Source of the DNA: Acetobacteraceae bacterium
GTDB lineage: Bacteria; Pseudomonadota; Alphaproteobacteria; Acetobacterales; Acetobacteraceae
DNA: 8,754 bases
Assembly: GCA_003164305.1 (NCBI GenBank)
Contig: PLSZ01000470.1
Coordinates: 1-8,754, forward strand
Reading direction: 5' to 3'
The notes beneath the pieces were generated by a model, which had not been told where the DNA came from, made no database searches, and was given only the letters and a program-made list of their open reading frames with translations. Below are positions 6,167 to 8,754 of this stretch, one piece after another (the first letter of the stretch is position 1; every line of letters starts with the position of its first letter). The translations under genes and the position numbers were made by a program.

Positions 6167-6283
6167 ATGAGACAGTGCTGCTTCGACGAAATGGCGCGAC
6201 GTTCGATTGACCGGATCAGACCGCGGTTCTGTTGGCGCCAGAAACCGCATGGTGCCAGGAGCGGAGTCCCGGAATCCGCGTAG
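6167..6283 (+). CDS. Possible 38-residue Arg/Cys-rich small protein
   Basis: GAGG at 6156-6159 lies seven bases before an ATG at 6167, opening a 38-codon frame ending in TAG at 6281-6283. The product starts MRQCCFDEMARRSIDRIRPR, has three Cys and a high Arg content, and no membrane segment. It ends 12 bases before the next plus-strand ORF, so the two could be co-transcribed. I recognise no family; Arg richness is also what chance frames give in G/C-rich DNA. The ribosome binding site and spacing are the only positive evidence. Confidence 0.2.
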   Translation: MRQCCFDEMARRSIDRIRPRFCWRQKPHGARSGVPESA

Positions 6284-6295
6284 AGCATTGAAACC

Positions 6296-6601
6296 GTGTT
6301 AGTTTGGGTTATCGAAATTTTGAATACCAACCCGGATACCAGCACCTGGTCTCGATGGCGTCGGGTGTCAGCCCTACACCAGATTGACTGGGTTCTGGCA
6401 TTTGTCGTGATCGCGGCCTTCTCCGAGGCCGTCGGAGGGGCCGGCGACAAGATCGCGGCCATCGCCGCTTGCGCGCGCAACAGCGTTCGCGTGACGCGGA
6501 GCGAGATCGAGGAACGTATTGAGCATAATCCGTTGACTTCGGTACTGATCGCTCTCGCCGTCGGAGCGTCGATCGGCTTGATCAGTCGCTCGCGTCATTG
6601 A
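6296..6601 (+). CDS. Small membrane-anchored protein with DUF883/YqjD/ElaB-like C-terminus
   Basis: From GTG at 6296 the frame gives 101 residues. The last third, SEIEERIEHNPLTSVLIALA followed by VGASIGLISRSRH, matches the tail pattern of the DUF883 (YqjD/ElaB) family: an amphipathic helix, an NP or RP turn, a Gly-containing transmembrane helix (about 80-97) and a short basic end. Family members are inner-membrane-anchored and associated with stationary phase, stress and ribosome binding in E. coli. The expected long charged N-terminal helix is not obvious; instead residues 31-45 form a second hydrophobic stretch (DWVLAFVVIAAFSEA). No good Shine-Dalgarno supports the GTG at 6296; GTG codons at 6365 and 6407 are alternatives. 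It may be a genuine short variant or a gene whose 5' part was lost or replaced. Confidence 0.5.
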   Translation: MLVWVIEILNTNPDTSTWSRWRRVSALHQIDWVLAFVVIAAFSEAVGGAGDKIAAIAACARNSVRVTRSEIEERIEHNPLTSVLIALAVGASIGLISRSRH

Positions 6602-6910
6602 TCATGCGGCATTCGCGAAATAAGCGCATGCGAGAATAACGCGAAAGTACAGAGCCAACGCGCATGGCCGCGGTAGCGGTTGGCCTCTCCACCGCCGCCT
6701 TGGGTTGGCGTTTTCGTTGCCCCCGTCAGCCTCCGCGCGGCGGTGGGAGAAACCGCCGCCACGCCGATCACCCGCGTGGCCGAGGGTCCGCTCACGGTCG
6801 CAACCGGAGCGATCGCGACGCGCGCTCGCGGGCGGGATCACCCGACGCTTGTCGGTGTGTGACATCGAGTGTCTAGTTAAATATTGGGGCGACAGGGGAA
6901 AAGCTTTACA
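6602..6910. other. Intergenic region before the CheB-CheR gene
   Basis: This region carries no supported gene. Overlapping frames on both strands (6664-6876 and 6680-6862 plus, 6595-6795 and 6602-6865 minus) lack ribosome binding sites and known motifs. A 10-bp inverted repeat, CCACCGCCGC (6689-6698) and GCGGCGGTGG (6737-6746), could form a long-looped hairpin, and ACCGCCGCC recurs at 6752-6760. The last 60 bases become A/T-richer and hold a possible promoter and the CheB-CheR leader. Confidence 0.45.
6849..6877 (+). promoter_or_regulatory. Possible sigma-70-type promoter for the CheB-CheR gene
   Basis: TTGTCG (6849-6854) and TCTAGT (6872-6877) match four of six consensus positions each and are 17 bases apart. 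Transcription would start near 6884, giving a leader of about 27 bases. A GACA/TGTC inverted repeat (6861-6873) lies in the spacer. The match is modest; no EcfG-type general-stress promoter was seen here. Confidence 0.3.
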
Positions 6911-8754
6911 ATGGCGCGTGCTTCACGACCGCACACCGCGAAGCGCGGCGCGGGCCGCCCGCCGGCGCCGCGAAAACGCGCGCTCGCCAGCGCGGACGCC
7001 AACTTCCCGGTGGTCGCGGTCGGCGCGTCCGCCGGTGGGTTGGAGGCGTTTCGCGCGTTGCTCGCGGCCCTTCCCGCCACGACCGGCATGGCTATCATCC
7101 TGGTCCAGCATCTCGATCCCACCCATGCGAGCATGTTGGTCGACCTGCTCTCCTCGCACACCGGCATGACGGTCCTCCAGGCGAGCCAGGGCCTGCCTCT
7201 CGCACCAGACCACGTTTTCGTCATTCCACCCGGACGCTTCCTCGCGGTGAGCGACGGCGCGCTGCGACTGTCCCGCCCCGGCGACGGCCATGGGAATCCC
7301 CCGGGGGATTCCCTGGGGGATCCCCGGGGCGTGCGCATGCCGTTCGATTTTCTGCTGCGTTCTCTCGCTGTTTCGTTTGGGGAGCGTGCGGTCTGCGTCG
7401 TCCTCTCTGGCACCGGCAACGATGGCAGCGCCGGAGCCAAAGAAGTCAAGGAGGCGGGCGGCCTGGTGATAGCCCAGAAACCGGAGGAGGCCGAGTTCGA
7501 CGGGATGCCGTGCGGTGCCATCGCGACCGGCGCCGTCGACCTCGTTCTCCCGGTGGCGCAAATGCCGGAAGCCCTCGCCCGCTATGGAGGTCATCGCTAC
7601 GTCAGAAACGTCGAGAGCGACTCCACTCCTCCCCTGGGCGACGCGCTGCGGCAGATCATCGATTTGCTGCGCGAAAGAACGTCGCACGACTTCGCGCTCT
7701 ACAAGACGGGGACGCTCGAGCGCCGGATCGAGCGGCGCATGGCGCTGGCTGGAATCGATGACGCCGATCGCTATGTCGCGCTGCTGACCCGGGACGGCGC
7801 CGAACTCCAGCGTCTCGCCGACGATCTGTTCATCAATGTCACGCGATTTTTTCGCGACGCCAAGGCCTTTGACCTGTTGGCGCAACAGATCGTTCCCGAA
7901 ATTGTACAAGCGCATCCGCCGGACCGGCCGATCCGGATCTGGGCGGCCGGCTGCAGCACGGGCGAGGAAGCCTATTCCATTGCCATGCTCTTCATTGAGG
8001 CCATCGCGGCGGCGCGACGAAACCTGAAATTGCAGATCTTCGCCACGGATATCGACGCGGACGCCATCGCATTCGCCCGCGAAGGCCTGTACCTCGCGGC
8101 GATCGAAGCCGATGTAACGCCTGAGCGGCTGTCACGATTCTTCACCCGGGAAGATCAAGGCTACCGGGTGTCGCGTGAACTACGCGCGGCGATCGTTTTC
8201 TCGGTTCACGATGTGACGGCCGATGCGCCTTTCTCGCGCCTGGACCTGATCAGTTGCCGCAATCTGTTCATTTACCTGCGGCCGGACATTCAGCAGCGGG
8301 TCCTTTCGCTGTTCCACTTCGCCCTGCACGGGGGTGGGACGCTGTTTCTCGGCCCCGCGGAAACCGTGGGCAGCGCCGGCGACCACTTTGAGGCGATCTC
8401 CCAACCGCAGCGCATCTACCGGCATATCGGCCATGGAAGGCCTGGCCAGGCCGGTATCCCTCTGGGCCGCGGCGAGGCCGCGCGGTCGCTGTGGCTCCGG
8501 TCCGCGCGGCCGCCCGCTCGGCCGCGAGTCAACATCGGCGATCTGGCGCAACGATCGCTGCTAGATGCCTACGCGCCGGCGTCGGTACTGGCGAACCGCA
8601 AGCACCAGGGCCTGTATTACTTCGGCCCAACCGACCTTTTCCTGAGAATGCCGGCTGGCGCGGCGAATCATGATCTGCTGGCGTCGGCACGGGAAGGGTT
8701 GCGCCCAGCGATCAGGGCAGCGTTCGACCGAGCAAGCCCAGGGGGAGCAAGCCC
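6911..8754 (+). CDS. CheB-CheR hybrid chemoreceptor methylesterase/methyltransferase with PAS-like region (3' partial)
   Basis: From ATG at 6911 the frame is open to the window end (614 complete codons); a TAA in frame at 6878-6880 bounds it upstream, and AGGGG at 6894-6898 is a slightly distant ribosome site. Residues 1-30 are a basic leader. A CheB methylesterase domain (about 31-228) keeps the putative Ser-His-Asp triad in VAVGASAGG (Ser40), LVQHLDP (His67) and LSGTGNDG (Asp171), and has no receiver domain. A CheR methyltransferase domain (about 243-507) has the N-terminal helical part, NVTRFFRD, the SAM-binding IWAAGCSTGEEAYSIAM (353-369), FATDID and ISCRNLFIYL. Residues 546 onward start the degenerate PAS-like segment (SLLDAYAPASVLANRK, ASAREGLRPAIRAAF) usual in these hybrids, which often continue into coiled-coil, PAS and sometimes histidine-kinase modules. 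No receptor, CheA or CheW is adjacent, so this is an orphan gene, perhaps signalling outside classical chemotaxis. Confidence 0.93.
   Translation, partial: MARASRPHTAKRGAGRPPAPRKRALASADANFPVVAVGASAGGLEAFRALLAALPATTGMAIILVQHLDPTHASMLVDLLSSHTGMTVLQASQGLPLAPDHVFVIPPGRFLAVSDGALRLSRPGDGHGNPPGDSLGDPRGVRMPFDFLLRSLAVSFGERAVCVVLSGTGNDGSAGAKEVKEAGGLVIAQKPEEAEFDGMPCGAIATGAVDLVLPVAQMPEALARYGGHRYVRNVESDSTPPLGDALRQIIDLLRERTSHDFALYKTGTLERRIERRMALAGIDDADRYVALLTRDGAELQRLADDLFINVTRFFRDAKAFDLLAQQIVPEIVQAHPPDRPIRIWAAGCSTGEEAYSIAMLFIEAIAAARRNLKLQIFATDIDADAIAFAREGLYLAAIEADVTPERLSRFFTREDQGYRVSRELRAAIVFSVHDVTADAPFSRLDLISCRNLFIYLRPDIQQRVLSLFHFALHGGGTLFLGPAETVGSAGDHFEAISQPQRIYRHIGHGRPGQAGIPLGRGEAARSLWLRSARPPARPRVNIGDLAQRSLLDAYAPASVLANRKHQGLYYFGPTDLFLRMPAGAANHDLLASAREGLRPAIRAAFDRASPGGAS
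7292..7325. repeat. Nested palindromes inside the CheB coding sequence
   Basis: Positions 7292-7313 form a perfect 22-bp palindrome with half-site GGGAATCCCCC; it is followed after two bases by a second palindrome, GGGGATCCCC (7316-7325), and CCCCGGGG (7322-7329) overlaps that. The three GGGGATTCCC/GGGGATCCCC-like units look like short tandem or inverted duplications. In frame they encode GNPPGDSLGDPRG (residues 128-140), a loop between the CheB segments LRLSRPG and RMPFDFLL, where hybrids I know usually have a short linker. Confidence 0.75.
8730..8754. repeat. Direct repeat GAGCAAGCCC at the window edge
   Basis: GAGCAAGCCC occurs at 8730-8739 and 8745-8754, five bases apart, in frame within the hybrid gene and encoding RASPGGASP. 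Two copies are visible; the window ends in the second, so a longer tandem array may continue. Confidence 0.45.

Noticed and set aside
5637..6295. Insertion-sequence remnant in the gene-poor region
   Set aside because: No transposase motif, paired terminal inverted repeats or target duplication could be found; the only large inverted repeat is a local hairpin with a 5-base loop.
6923..7915. 330-codon open frame on the minus strand opposite the CheB-CheR gene
   Set aside because: The plus strand encodes unmistakable CheB and CheR motifs over the same bases. The minus frame has no domain, and its apparent GIPQGIPRGIP repeat is only the 7292-7325 palindromes read backwards.
1..8754. CRISPR array or rRNA/tRNA genes
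   Set aside because: No regularly spaced repeats of 24-40 bases with unique spacers are present; the 102-nt periodicity at 3358-4074 is coding TPRs. No rRNA or complete tRNA signature was seen.

Overview
The window looks like chromosomal DNA of a GC-rich alphaproteobacterium, plausibly from the Acetobacteraceae/Rhodospirillales side. The grounds are strong G/C bias in coding third positions, long antisense shadow frames, and family combinations (TPR-GT41 'SPINDLY' transferases, TPR-ATP-grasp fusions, CheB-CheR-PAS hybrids, a DUF883-like small membrane protein) that I associate with that group. This placement is inference; there is no rRNA or other marker gene.

Left two thirds (1-5621, all minus strand). 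Transcription runs right to left through a compact three-gene operon: a divergent fold-type I (class V-like) PLP enzyme (4194-5621), a protein with seven TPRs fused to an ATP-grasp ligase-like domain (2392-4197), and a TPR protein with a GT41 (OGT/SPINDLY) glycosyltransferase domain (493-2361). Genes 1 and 2 overlap by ATGA with a strong Shine-Dalgarno inside the upstream gene; genes 2 and 3 are 30 bp apart. A weak terminator-like hairpin sits at the operon's end. After a 342-bp gap rich in small repeats, and on the same strand, lies the first 50 codons of a protein with Thr/Ala/Gln-rich 8-9-residue repeats, probably the beginning of a large repetitive (surface or secreted) protein that continues beyond the window. 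The arrangement suggests a protein-modification cassette: GT41 would put a sugar on Ser/Thr, the ATP-grasp domain would form an amide- or ester-like bond, and the PLP enzyme would supply or alter an amino-sugar or amino-acid precursor. The repetitive protein is a candidate acceptor. None of these substrates can be read from the sequence.

Middle (5622-6910). This is a largely non-coding stretch between the minus-strand operon and plus-strand genes. It holds a perfect 16-bp-stem hairpin (6027-6063), a short Arg/Cys-rich ORF with a good Shine-Dalgarno (6167-6283), and a small ORF whose C-terminus resembles the DUF883/YqjD/ElaB membrane anchor (6296-6601). A further gap carries a possible sigma-70-type promoter for the next gene.

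Right (6911-8754, plus strand). An open reading frame that runs off the window encodes a CheB methylesterase-CheR methyltransferase hybrid followed by the start of a PAS-like region. Its catalytic residues appear intact. A 22-bp perfect palindrome plus a second 10-bp palindrome are embedded in the CheB domain coding sequence and encode a Gly/Pro/Asp-rich loop.
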